Assembly: GCA_002308515.1 (NCBI GenBank)
Contig: DBVN01000073.1
Coordinates: 7,111 to 14,724, forward strand
Direction: 5' to 3'
Length of the DNA stretch: 7,614 nt
Source of the DNA: Verrucomicrobia bacterium UBA1263
GTDB taxonomy: Bacteria; Verrucomicrobiota; Verrucomicrobiia; Limisphaerales; UBA1412
Shown here in pieces: positions 1 through 4,707 of the stretch. Position numbers and translations under genes: made by a program. The notes below the pieces were generated by a model. That model had not been told where the DNA came from. It saw nothing but the letters and a program-made list of their open reading frames with translations, and did not search any database. Each line of letters starts with the position of its first letter. The first letter of the stretch is position 1.

Positions 1-356
1 TCATGATCCAGGGCGGATGCCCCAACACCAAACCCGGCGGCAATATGGCGCTGGCCGGTACAGGCGATCCGGGCTACAAGATCAAGGCCGAGTTCAACGA
101 CCGCCATCACGTCCGCGGCGTGATCTCCATGGCGCGCTCACAGGATCCGGATTCCGCAGGCTGTCAGTTCTTTATCTGCACCGGCGACGCGACCTTCCTG
201 GATGGGAAATACACCTGTTTCGGCAAGCTGATCAGCGGCGATGACGTTCTGGAAAAGATCGCCAAGACTCCCGTTGAAGCCAGTGCTATGGGCGAAAAGA
301 GCAAACCCACCGAACGCGTGGAGGTCAAATCCATCCGTGTGACGGAAAAGAAGTAA
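1..356 (+). CDS. Cyclophilin-type peptidyl-prolyl cis-trans isomerase, 5'-truncated by window
   Basis: This is the C-terminal 117 or so residues of a cyclophilin, an enzyme that speeds cis-trans isomerisation of X-Pro bonds during protein folding. The reading frame is open to the window edge. By alignment with the downstream copy (constant offset of 540 bases) about 163 bases of coding sequence lie outside, so the ATG at position 3 is an internal Met (F-M-I-Q-G-G) and not the start. Visible family features are the M-I-Q-G-G strand, the AGTGDPGY loop, the SAGCQFFI core strand and the TFLDGKYTCFG segment. No signal peptide can be judged. It lies 21 bases upstream of a second cyclophilin with no terminator between, so the two are probably co-transcribed. 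By my count 97 of 112 aligned residues match the second copy. Family assignment is certain; the substrate is unknown. Confidence 0.95.
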   Translation, partial: MIQGGCPNTKPGGNMALAGTGDPGYKIKAEFNDRHHVRGVISMARSQDPDSAGCQFFICTGDATFLDGKYTCFGKLISGDDVLEKIAKTPVEASAMGEKSKPTERVEVKSIRVTEKK

Positions 357-377
357 CCCTTTGAAAATCTTTATAAT

Positions 378-890
378 ATGAGCAACGATAAAAAAGACCT
401 CGTGGTCATCGAAACCACTGAGGGCAGCATGACTCTGGAAATGTGGAGTGATGTCGCCCCGGAAACAGTCAAAAACTTCAAGAAACTGGCGGACAGCGGG
501 TTCTATGATTCCACCGCTTTTCACCGCATCATGGACGGATTCATGATCCAGGGCGGATGTCCCAACACCAAACCCGGCGGCAATATGGCGCTGGCCGGCA
601 CGGGCGATCCGGGCTACAAGATCAAGGCCGAGTTCAACAAGCGGAACCATGTCCGCGGCGTGATCTCCATGGCGCGCGCCCAGCACCCGGATTCAGCAGG
701 CTGTCAGTTCTTCATCTGCACCGGCGACGCGACTTTCCTGGATGGACAATACACCTGCTTCGGCCAGCTGGTCGAGGGCGATGACGTTCTGGAAAAGATC
801 GCCAAGACACCGGTCGGCCGTTCCTCCATGGGTGAAATGAGCCGTCCGCTCAAGCGCGTGGAAGTCAAATCCATCCGCAGCAAGCAATAA
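378..890 (+). CDS. Cyclophilin-type peptidyl-prolyl cis-trans isomerase, complete second copy
   Basis: This is a complete single-domain cyclophilin of 170 residues, close to the usual bacterial cytoplasmic length. It has no signal peptide or membrane segment, so it probably acts in the cytoplasm. Catalytic-site residues by family alignment are R50 (FHR), F55 and Q58 (GFMIQGG), and Q110 and F112 (CQFFI). The position of the human Trp121 is F120, and that of His126 is Y125. The usual SAGSQFF serine is C109, as in the neighbouring copy. The ATG at 378 is chosen because the family's N-terminal strand (DLVVIETTEG) follows directly. It has no Shine-Dalgarno sequence, and an AT-rich stretch with TATAAT at 372-377 abuts the ATG. 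Transcription probably comes through from the upstream copy and ends at the hairpin starting at 911. Confidence 0.96.
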   Translation: MSNDKKDLVVIETTEGSMTLEMWSDVAPETVKNFKKLADSGFYDSTAFHRIMDGFMIQGGCPNTKPGGNMALAGTGDPGYKIKAEFNKRNHVRGVISMARAQHPDSAGCQFFICTGDATFLDGQYTCFGQLVEGDDVLEKIAKTPVGRSSMGEMSRPLKRVEVKSIRSKQ

Positions 891-910
891 TCCCCTGACA
901 CTCAGGGTTC

Positions 911-947
911 AACAGCAGTCCGGGCTTTCCCGTCCGGGCTGCTGTTT
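911..947 (+). terminator. Hairpin terminator of the cyclophilin pair
   Basis: A 13-bp stem with one G-U pair (911-923 with 934-946) encloses a 10-base loop and is followed by a short T run. It lies 20 bases after the cyclophilin stop. A smaller 6-bp hairpin (893-898 with 902-907) sits between the two. The downstream T run is weak, so efficiency is uncertain. The 3' end of the stem overlaps the stop codon of the convergent ATPase gene, so the structure may serve both strands. Confidence 0.7.
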
Positions 948-2265
948 ACATATCTTCCATAGAAACTCCCTGATAAGCGATTTGATAATCCTGAAAAGCA
1001 CCCGTTGTTTTCAGAAAGATTTCCGCTTTCCGCTGAAGTGTCTTTAGGGAGATATTCCGTGCCTGACGCTTAACTTCATAAAACACGGCAGAGGTGTTTA
1101 TCTCATCTTCCGCGATGATATCTATCTCATTCTCTCCCTTGCGGTCGCACCAGCTCCCGATCCGGGTATAACACCCTGACTCCCGGAGAACTTTCCAGAA
1201 ATAGCGCTCCAGCATCCAGCCGCTGAAGGTCGAATAGTCATGCTCGATGATCTGACGCACTTTCTCATAGCCGTCTATCTCCAGGATATAATTGTATTTA
1301 TAAATAAAACGGAACCAGAAGATCAGGAAATCATCATCCAGATTGTAGTAAACATGTTTGGTTTCGCTTTTGGTAAAGAGCGGCTGCCGTTTAGAGATCA
1401 GTGTGTAATCCTTTTCCAGCCGGGTCAGATAGCCGCCGATCTCCCGTCCGACCAGGTCCTCGATCTCGGCACGGGTATTCTTTCCGCGGGCGATCGCGGA
1501 CAAGATGGAAAAATAAACGCCGTAATCTTTGCCGAATTCCTCGATCAGGATCGCTTTGCCCTCGTCAATAAAAACGGAATCCCGCCTCACGATCGCGTCC
1601 AGCATCTGCGCTCTGCTCGTCATCCCGGAATCCATCAGCAATTCCACATATTTCGGCACTCCGCCCGTAAAGCTGTAAAGAGCCAGCAGATCCTCCGGTG
1701 TGTATCCCGGTGAGTAGTATTTCAATATCTCCTTGAGTACACGGGTCCTGAACGGATAGACACCGATAAACTGCGTCACGCGGCCAAACAGAGGTTCTTT
1801 CTTGTCTTTGAATATCTTATCCATCAGCGAATAGATGGAACCGCACACGATCAGATTCATACGGGAGCGGTCTTTGTAAAGATCCCACAGGCGCTGCATA
1901 TCACTGTAAACAGACTTGTTGACCCGAAAAAACTCTTGGAATTCATCAATAAACAGGGTGATCTGACGCTGACAGGAGAGCTTCATCAGCAGCTCGAAAA
2001 TATCCGCGAACCGATCTACCCGGCCTATCAAAGTACCGGGCAGCTTCTCACCGATCTCCCGGCAGAAATCCTCGCACAGATCCGGTTCCGACTTGCGTCC
2101 CACAAAGAAATAGACCAGATCATCCTCTTCGTAAGCCTTGCGGACTAAAGAGGTTTTTCCAATACGTCTTCTGCCAGTGACAACGGTGAACTGAGCCTGC
2201 TTTTCCGACAGGCCGCGTATCCGGCGCAGAGAATCCATCTCTTCTGAGCGATCAAAAAAAATCAT
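946..2265 (-). CDS. Archaeal-type AAA+ ATPase with C-terminal DUF234/PD-(D/E)XK-like region
   Basis: This is a 439-residue soluble protein of the archaeal ATPase (PF01637-type) plus DUF234 architecture. The Walker A motif is GRRRIGKTS (31-39), with K37. Walker B is ITLFIDEFQ (102-110), with D107 and E108. A sensor-like LIVCGSIYSLM follows at 138-148, and FGRV at 160-163 offers an arginine-finger candidate. Residues about 245-295 look like a winged helix. The C-terminal part has GENEIDII (377-384) and FYEVKR (395-400), the E-x-D and E-x-K pattern of a restriction-endonuclease-like fold. Families of this kind are widespread and mostly without known function, so a nuclease or DNA-linked role is inference. 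The ATG is preceded by GGAAAGG six bases upstream. The gene runs opposite to both neighbours, and its stop overlaps the cyclophilin terminator. It looks like an accessory gene placed between housekeeping units. Confidence 0.93.
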   Translation of the reverse strand: MIFFDRSEEMDSLRRIRGLSEKQAQFTVVTGRRRIGKTSLVRKAYEEDDLVYFFVGRKSEPDLCEDFCREIGEKLPGTLIGRVDRFADIFELLMKLSCQRQITLFIDEFQEFFRVNKSVYSDMQRLWDLYKDRSRMNLIVCGSIYSLMDKIFKDKKEPLFGRVTQFIGVYPFRTRVLKEILKYYSPGYTPEDLLALYSFTGGVPKYVELLMDSGMTSRAQMLDAIVRRDSVFIDEGKAILIEEFGKDYGVYFSILSAIARGKNTRAEIEDLVGREIGGYLTRLEKDYTLISKRQPLFTKSETKHVYYNLDDDFLIFWFRFIYKYNYILEIDGYEKVRQIIEHDYSTFSGWMLERYFWKVLRESGCYTRIGSWCDRKGENEIDIIAEDEINTSAVFYEVKRQARNISLKTLQRKAEIFLKTTGAFQDYQIAYQGVSMEDM

Positions 2266-2274
2266 AGCGAACCT

Positions 2275-2323
2275 TTCCGAAACCGTCGTTTCCGAAACAA
2301 TCAGTTCCGAAACCGCTGTTTCG
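2275..2323. repeat. Three 15-bp direct repeats (plus a decayed fourth) at the ATPase start
   Basis: The 9-mer TTCCGAAAC begins at 2275, 2290 and 2305, exactly 15 bases apart. A partial match (TTCG) begins at 2320 in the same phase. Each unit is nearly self-complementary; the middle one reads GTTTC-C-GAAAC. Bases 2308-2313 and 2318-2323 form a perfect 6-bp stem with a 4-base loop. The units lie between the ATPase's putative -10 box and its ATG, and the unit nearest the gene overlaps its GGAAAGG ribosome binding site. This is the layout of an operator or of a translational control site. No binding protein is known from the sequence. Confidence 0.8.
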
Positions 2324-2328
2324 CATCT

Positions 2329-2356
2329 AATTTACTCTCTTCTTTTCCCGCGTCAA
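2329..2356 (-). promoter_or_regulatory. Putative promoter of the ATPase gene
   Basis: On the - strand a TTGACG box (complement of 2351-2356) and a TAAATT box (complement of 2329-2334) are separated by 16 bases. Transcription would begin near 2322 and give a leader of about 55 bases that contains the 15-bp repeats. The match is to the sigma-70 consensus, which is only assumed to hold in this organism. Confidence 0.45.
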
Positions 2357-2380
2357 TACTTTTTTATTCAAACTTCGCGA

Positions 2381-2409
2381 TTATCCTCTTGCTTCTCAGC
2401 CGATATGAT
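2381..2409 (+). promoter_or_regulatory. Possible upstream promoter of the rplM leader
   Basis: TATGAT (2404-2409) is a five-of-six match to a -10 box. A weak TTATCC at 2381-2386 lies 17 bases upstream. A start near 2416 would fall right at the beginning of the hairpin-rich stretch 2417-2586, which is what makes the weak match worth recording. Confidence 0.3.
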
Positions 2410-2416
2410 GTAGAAT

Positions 2417-2586
2417 GCGCGCGGTGAGGTTCGGCTCCCTGCGGGAGAGCCCCTGTGTGGTGTCTCCCCGATTTGTGAAAGAGGGTCGTATCTCCGAAAG
2501 GTGCTGGCGGATGGCAACATCCTGTTCAGCAAGAAGTTGCTTTACGGTTTCCGTGAAGCGTTGTGGTAAAATAAAATCCGGCGCGA
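2417..2586 (+). ncRNA. Candidate structured leader RNA of the rplM-rpsI operon
   Basis: This stretch holds no convincing gene but can be folded by eye into a closed multi-hairpin domain. An outer helix of seven pairs joins 2418-2424 to 2578-2585, with G2581 bulged. Inside are a hairpin at 2433-2451 (CTCCC-TGC-GGGAG core), one at 2509-2522 (GGATG-GCAA-CATCC, a GNRA tetraloop), one at 2528-2541 (AGCAA-GAAG-TTGCT) and one at 2544-2554 (ACGG-TTT-CCGT). L13 operons in some bacteria are known to carry autoregulatory leaders, so a leader of that kind is plausible here. I do not recognise any named riboswitch or leader family. An alternative is a decayed gene: the frame 2414-2569 is open for 51 codons with GC-rich third positions but has no good start. 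Confidence 0.3.
2564..2572 (+). promoter_or_regulatory. Possible extended -10 promoter of rplM
   Basis: TGG-TAAAAT matches an extended -10 element (TGn followed by a five-of-six -10 box). No clear -35 box lies at the right distance. A start near 2579 would give a leader of about 87 bases. It competes with the upstream promoter candidate at 2381-2409, and both could be used. Confidence 0.3.
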
Positions 2587-2621
2587 CAAATCAAACAAAA
2601 GCACCGGTCAGACTTCTTAAA

Positions 2622-2639
2622 CTCCTTTTCATCAAGGGG
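2622..2639 (+). promoter_or_regulatory. Hairpin covering the purine-rich tract ahead of rplM
   Basis: CTCCTT (2622-2627) can pair with AAGGGG (2634-2639) around a 6-base loop. The only purine-rich, Shine-Dalgarno-like tract before rplM is 2634-2645, about 20 bases from the ATG, which is farther than usual. The hairpin would hide it. Ribosomal protein operons are often translationally autoregulated, so this is a candidate control site. Confidence 0.3.
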
Positions 2640-2665
2640 GAAGAGTTGTCTGTTTATATCAAAGA

Positions 2666-3103
2666 ATGAATAAGACATTCATACCGAAAGACTATCTGCA
2701 GCAGCGCAAGTGGCAGGTCATCGATGCCAGTGGTGTCGTGCTGGGCCGCCTGGCCGTGCAGATCGCAAACATACTCCGGGGTCGCAACAAAGCGATCTAT
2801 ACCCCGCACCTGGATACGGGCGACTTCGTGGTCGTGATCAACGCCGAGAAGATGATCGTAACCGGTAAGAAAGAGGACGAAAAAACATACATGTTCTACT
2901 CCGGATGGAGAGGCGGCGAGAGCTTCCGCAAGCTCAAAAAGCTGCGTCAGACCAAACCTGAGTGGATTATCTGGCATGCGGTCAAGGGGATGCTGCCCCA
3001 GAACCGCATGGGGAAGAAACTCATCACCAAGCTGAAGATCTACAGCGGTCCGGAACATCCGCACACCGCTCAGAAGCCTTCAACATTAACCCCTGCCAAA
3101 TAA
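2666..3103 (+). CDS. rplM: Ribosomal protein L13 (uL13), 50S subunit
   Basis: L13 is a 145-residue component of the large ribosomal subunit and an early assembly protein. The family pattern is clear throughout. RKWQVIDASG is at 14-23, LGRLAVQIANILRG at 26-39, and TPHLDTGDFVVVINAEK at 46-62. The signature VKGMLPQNRMGKKL followed by KLKIYSGPEHPH spans about 106-133. The length is normal. The ATG at 2666 fits the family's usual few residues before the RKW motif. There is no close Shine-Dalgarno sequence, only a purine tract some 20 bases upstream. rpsI follows after 11 bases, the classical rplM-rpsI operon, and the two are surely co-transcribed. Confidence 0.98.
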   Translation: MNKTFIPKDYLQQRKWQVIDASGVVLGRLAVQIANILRGRNKAIYTPHLDTGDFVVVINAEKMIVTGKKEDEKTYMFYSGWRGGESFRKLKKLRQTKPEWIIWHAVKGMLPQNRMGKKLITKLKIYSGPEHPHTAQKPSTLTPAK

Positions 3104-3114
3104 GGAGATAGAAT

Positions 3115-3510
3115 ATGTCTGAAAATACTGATTTCTTGGGTACCGGCCGCAGAAAGACGGCTGTCGCCCGCGTTAGAATGAGCATCGGTTCCGGCAACAT
3201 CACCGTCAACGGCCGCCAGTACAAGGAGTATTTCCCTCTGGATAATCTCCGCAATCTGGTGACCCAGGCTCTCTCCTGCACTGAGACTCTGTCCAAGTAC
3301 GACGTTTTTGTGAATGTCCGCGGCGGCGGTCTGAGCGGTCAGGCTGAAGCCATCCGCCACGGTATTGCCCGCGCTCTGCTCGAAGTGGACAACACTTTCC
3401 GTCCGCTTCTCAAAGCCGAAGGTTTCCTCACTCGCGATCCTCGTATGAAGGAACGCAAGAAATACGGTCACCCCGGCGCACGCAAGCGTTTCCAATACAG
3501 CAAACGTTAA
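3115..3510 (+). CDS. rpsI: Ribosomal protein S9 (uS9), 30S subunit
   Basis: S9 is a 131-residue small-subunit protein whose C-terminal tail reaches the P-site tRNA. The N-terminal TGRRKTAVARV is at 10-20, the signature GGGLSGQAEAIRHGIARAL at 70-88, and LTRDPRMKERKK at 105-116. The protein ends with the standard ARKRFQYSKR tail, so it is intact. An AAGGAG ribosome binding site (3102-3107) overlaps the rplM stop codon and lies 7 bases before the ATG, which settles the start and supports coupled translation. The operon ends at the strong hairpin downstream. Confidence 0.99.
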   Translation: MSENTDFLGTGRRKTAVARVRMSIGSGNITVNGRQYKEYFPLDNLRNLVTQALSCTETLSKYDVFVNVRGGGLSGQAEAIRHGIARALLEVDNTFRPLLKAEGFLTRDPRMKERKKYGHPGARKRFQYSKR

Positions 3511-3531
3511 TCTTCTGTTTGCGAAAACAAG

Positions 3532-3555
3532 CCCGCGGGATCCCGCGGGTTTTTT
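3532..3555 (+). terminator. Rho-independent terminator of rplM-rpsI
   Basis: CCCGCGG (3532-3538) and its complement (3543-3549) form a 7-bp GC stem with a 4-base loop, followed by six T residues and more T-rich sequence. It starts 21 bases after the rpsI stop. The whole stem-loop is a perfect 18-base palindrome and is preceded by an A-rich run, so it may also work for transcripts from the other strand. Confidence 0.92.
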
Positions 3556-3581
3556 GTTTTTTAAGGCAACGCGTCTAATGC

Positions 3582-3598
3582 GATTCCGGGATTAATCA
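3582..3598 (+). repeat. Left arm of inverted repeat bracketing the AT-rich gene
   Basis: GATTCCGGGATTAATCA here is matched on the opposite strand after the gene (4654-4669) by GATTCGGGATTGATCA. The two differ by one gap and one substitution. The arms bracket the leucine-rich-repeat gene at a spacing of about 1.07 kb. No flanking target-site duplication was seen. Confidence 0.45.
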
Positions 3599-3599
3599 C

Positions 3600-3628
3600 T
3601 TGACACTCCATCTTTAAAATGTTTAAGT
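3600..3628 (+). promoter_or_regulatory. Possible promoter of the AT-rich gene
   Basis: A perfect TTGACA (3600-3605) is followed after 17 bases by TTAAGT (3623-3628), a poor -10 box with three of six matches. The preceding terminator makes a separate promoter for the downstream gene likely, and this is the best candidate in the interval. Confidence 0.35.
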
Positions 3629-3690
3629 ATCCGCATTATTTGGTTGGCGTTATGCTGTTGAATATAAACAGAAACTAAAAGGAGATTAGC

Positions 3691-4617
3691 ATGAAAAAAA
3701 ATAATGAATTTAGAACATTTGAGGATGGGAAATGGCTGCATATAGATTCCAGTCGCTTAGATGGATGCTTGAAATATATGTATGAAAACAATATTAAACA
3801 TATTAATATTGTTGGAGGAGAAGGATATTGCACAAACAAAGATATTAGTTTTTTAAATGACCTGAAGGATTATCTTGAAGGGTTGTTTATAGATAATTAT
3901 GGTTATCAATACGATGTGATCAATAAATTACATAATCTCAAAATAATCGGTGTCGAAGATAATGGAAAAGATACTATTGATTTCAGTAATTTCCCGAATT
4001 TAGAGGAATGCCGAGAATTTTATTTTAACAAAAGACTGGTTAATATCGAATCTTGTAAAAAACTGAGATACTTGAGAGCCCTGAAATACAAGCCAAAGAG
4101 TGGAGATTTCTCCGAATTGCCTTTTATTCCTAGTTTGGAAGTGTTGAAGCTGCTTTACTTAACCCCCACATCCTTCAAAGGCATAGAAAGGTTTACTCAT
4201 TTAAAGGACATCATGCTGTATCGAGCCCATAAATTGGAGTCTCTGGATGATCTGCTTTCTCTGGCAGATGTATTGGAAGAGTTCGAGTTAAATGGAAAAA
4301 CAAAGATTTTTGATTATCAGGCGTTAGGGAAATTACGGGTGATCAAGCGGGTTTTTTTAAACAATGTCGGAGACATCAAAGATTTGTCGTTCTTGGAAAC
4401 AATGCCCAGTTTAAATCACTTTTCCTTTTGGGGATCCAATGTAGTAGATGGAGACCTGAGCTATTGTAAAAAAGTAAATGGCTGGGTCGCTTTTACGAAC
4501 AAAAAACATTACTCGATGACATTTGAAGAATTGCATCCGGAGTGGGTCGCTGAACAAAGAAAACGCGAGAAAGAAATGAAAGAGGAAATGATATCAAAGT
4601 ATGGAGATATATTTTAA
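3691..4617 (+). CDS. Leucine-rich-repeat-like cytoplasmic protein of unknown function
   Basis: This is a 308-residue protein with no signal peptide, membrane segment or enzymatic motif that I can recognise. From about residue 80 to 265 it shows irregular repeats of 20-25 residues with the leucine-rich-repeat pattern, for example LHNLKIIGVEDNG, FPNLEECREFYFN, IPSLEVLKLLYL, FTHLKDIMLY, LEEFELNG and MPSLNHFSFWGSN. This suggests a curved solenoid that binds another protein. The tail 284-303 is a charged helix. The start is fixed by AAGGAG (3679-3684), 6 bases before the ATG. The gene is far richer in A and T than the ribosomal and ZIP genes beside it, a sign of horizontal transfer. Short cytoplasmic LRR proteins of this type are often found as immunity or accessory proteins. 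No toxin partner is visible here, so the role is open. Confidence 0.85.
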   Translation: MKKNNEFRTFEDGKWLHIDSSRLDGCLKYMYENNIKHINIVGGEGYCTNKDISFLNDLKDYLEGLFIDNYGYQYDVINKLHNLKIIGVEDNGKDTIDFSNFPNLEECREFYFNKRLVNIESCKKLRYLRALKYKPKSGDFSELPFIPSLEVLKLLYLTPTSFKGIERFTHLKDIMLYRAHKLESLDDLLSLADVLEEFELNGKTKIFDYQALGKLRVIKRVFLNNVGDIKDLSFLETMPSLNHFSFWGSNVVDGDLSYCKKVNGWVAFTNKKHYSMTFEELHPEWVAEQRKREKEMKEEMISKYGDIF

Positions 4618-4653
4618 AGCGTTAAAAGACCTAAAAGACAAGGGAAATACGTC

Positions 4654-4669
4654 TGATCAATCCCGAATC
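4654..4669 (-). repeat. Right arm of inverted repeat bracketing the AT-rich gene
   Basis: This arm is the partner of the one at 3582-3598, read on the opposite strand. It lies 37 bases after the stop of the leucine-rich-repeat gene and ends just before the start region of the ZIP transporter. The remaining bases of the 4618-4707 gap are AT-rich and hold no terminator that I can see. TATCAT at 4684-4689 is a possible -10 box for the next gene. Confidence 0.45.
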
Positions 4670-4707
4670 ATCCCTGTAGAGAATATCATTCCAAAAGTTT
4701 TCTTTTT

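Larger units (their letters stand above)
3566..3655. other. Long imperfect dyad between the rpsI terminator and the AT-rich gene
   Basis: GC-AACGC (3566-3572) pairs with GCGTT-(AT)-GC (3647-3655). After an internal loop, TAATGCG (3576-3582) pairs perfectly with CGCATTA (3632-3638). Inside, ACTTGA (3598-3603) can pair with TTAAGT (3623-3628). The two spaced stem boxes in about 90 bases, ending in GCGTTATGC, recall an integron attC site. The conserved GTTRRRY core is not matched exactly and no integrase or second site is present. It could equally be a cruciform-prone promoter region. Confidence 0.3.

Noticed and set aside
372..377. TATAAT as a -10 box giving a leaderless second cyclophilin transcript
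   Set aside because: It abuts the ATG, so a start would fall inside the coding sequence, and no -35 box lies at a suitable distance.
138..686. 182-codon open frame on the - strand
   Set aside because: It lies antisense to the two strongly conserved cyclophilin genes and repeats their mirror image. Its translation has no family pattern and no binding site.
2275..2323. CRISPR array
   Set aside because: The 15-base period with a 9-base core is far too short for repeat plus spacer, there are only three copies, and no cas gene is near.
2417..2586. Known riboswitch such as lysine or SAM
   Set aside because: A few short runs (TGAAAG, CCGAAAGG, GGCAAC) recall these classes, but the order and spacing of conserved cores do not fit any that I know.
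2415..2669. 84-codon open frame on the + strand ending in an ATGA overlap with rplM
   Set aside because: The translation is rich in Arg, Ser and Cys without any pattern. It crosses the AT-rich leader and has no ribosome binding site. The overlap with the rplM start is likely chance.
4618..4707. attC site closing an integron cassette after the AT-rich gene
   Set aside because: GCGTTAAAA is present, but there is no AAC-type partner box in the gap and no matching stem.
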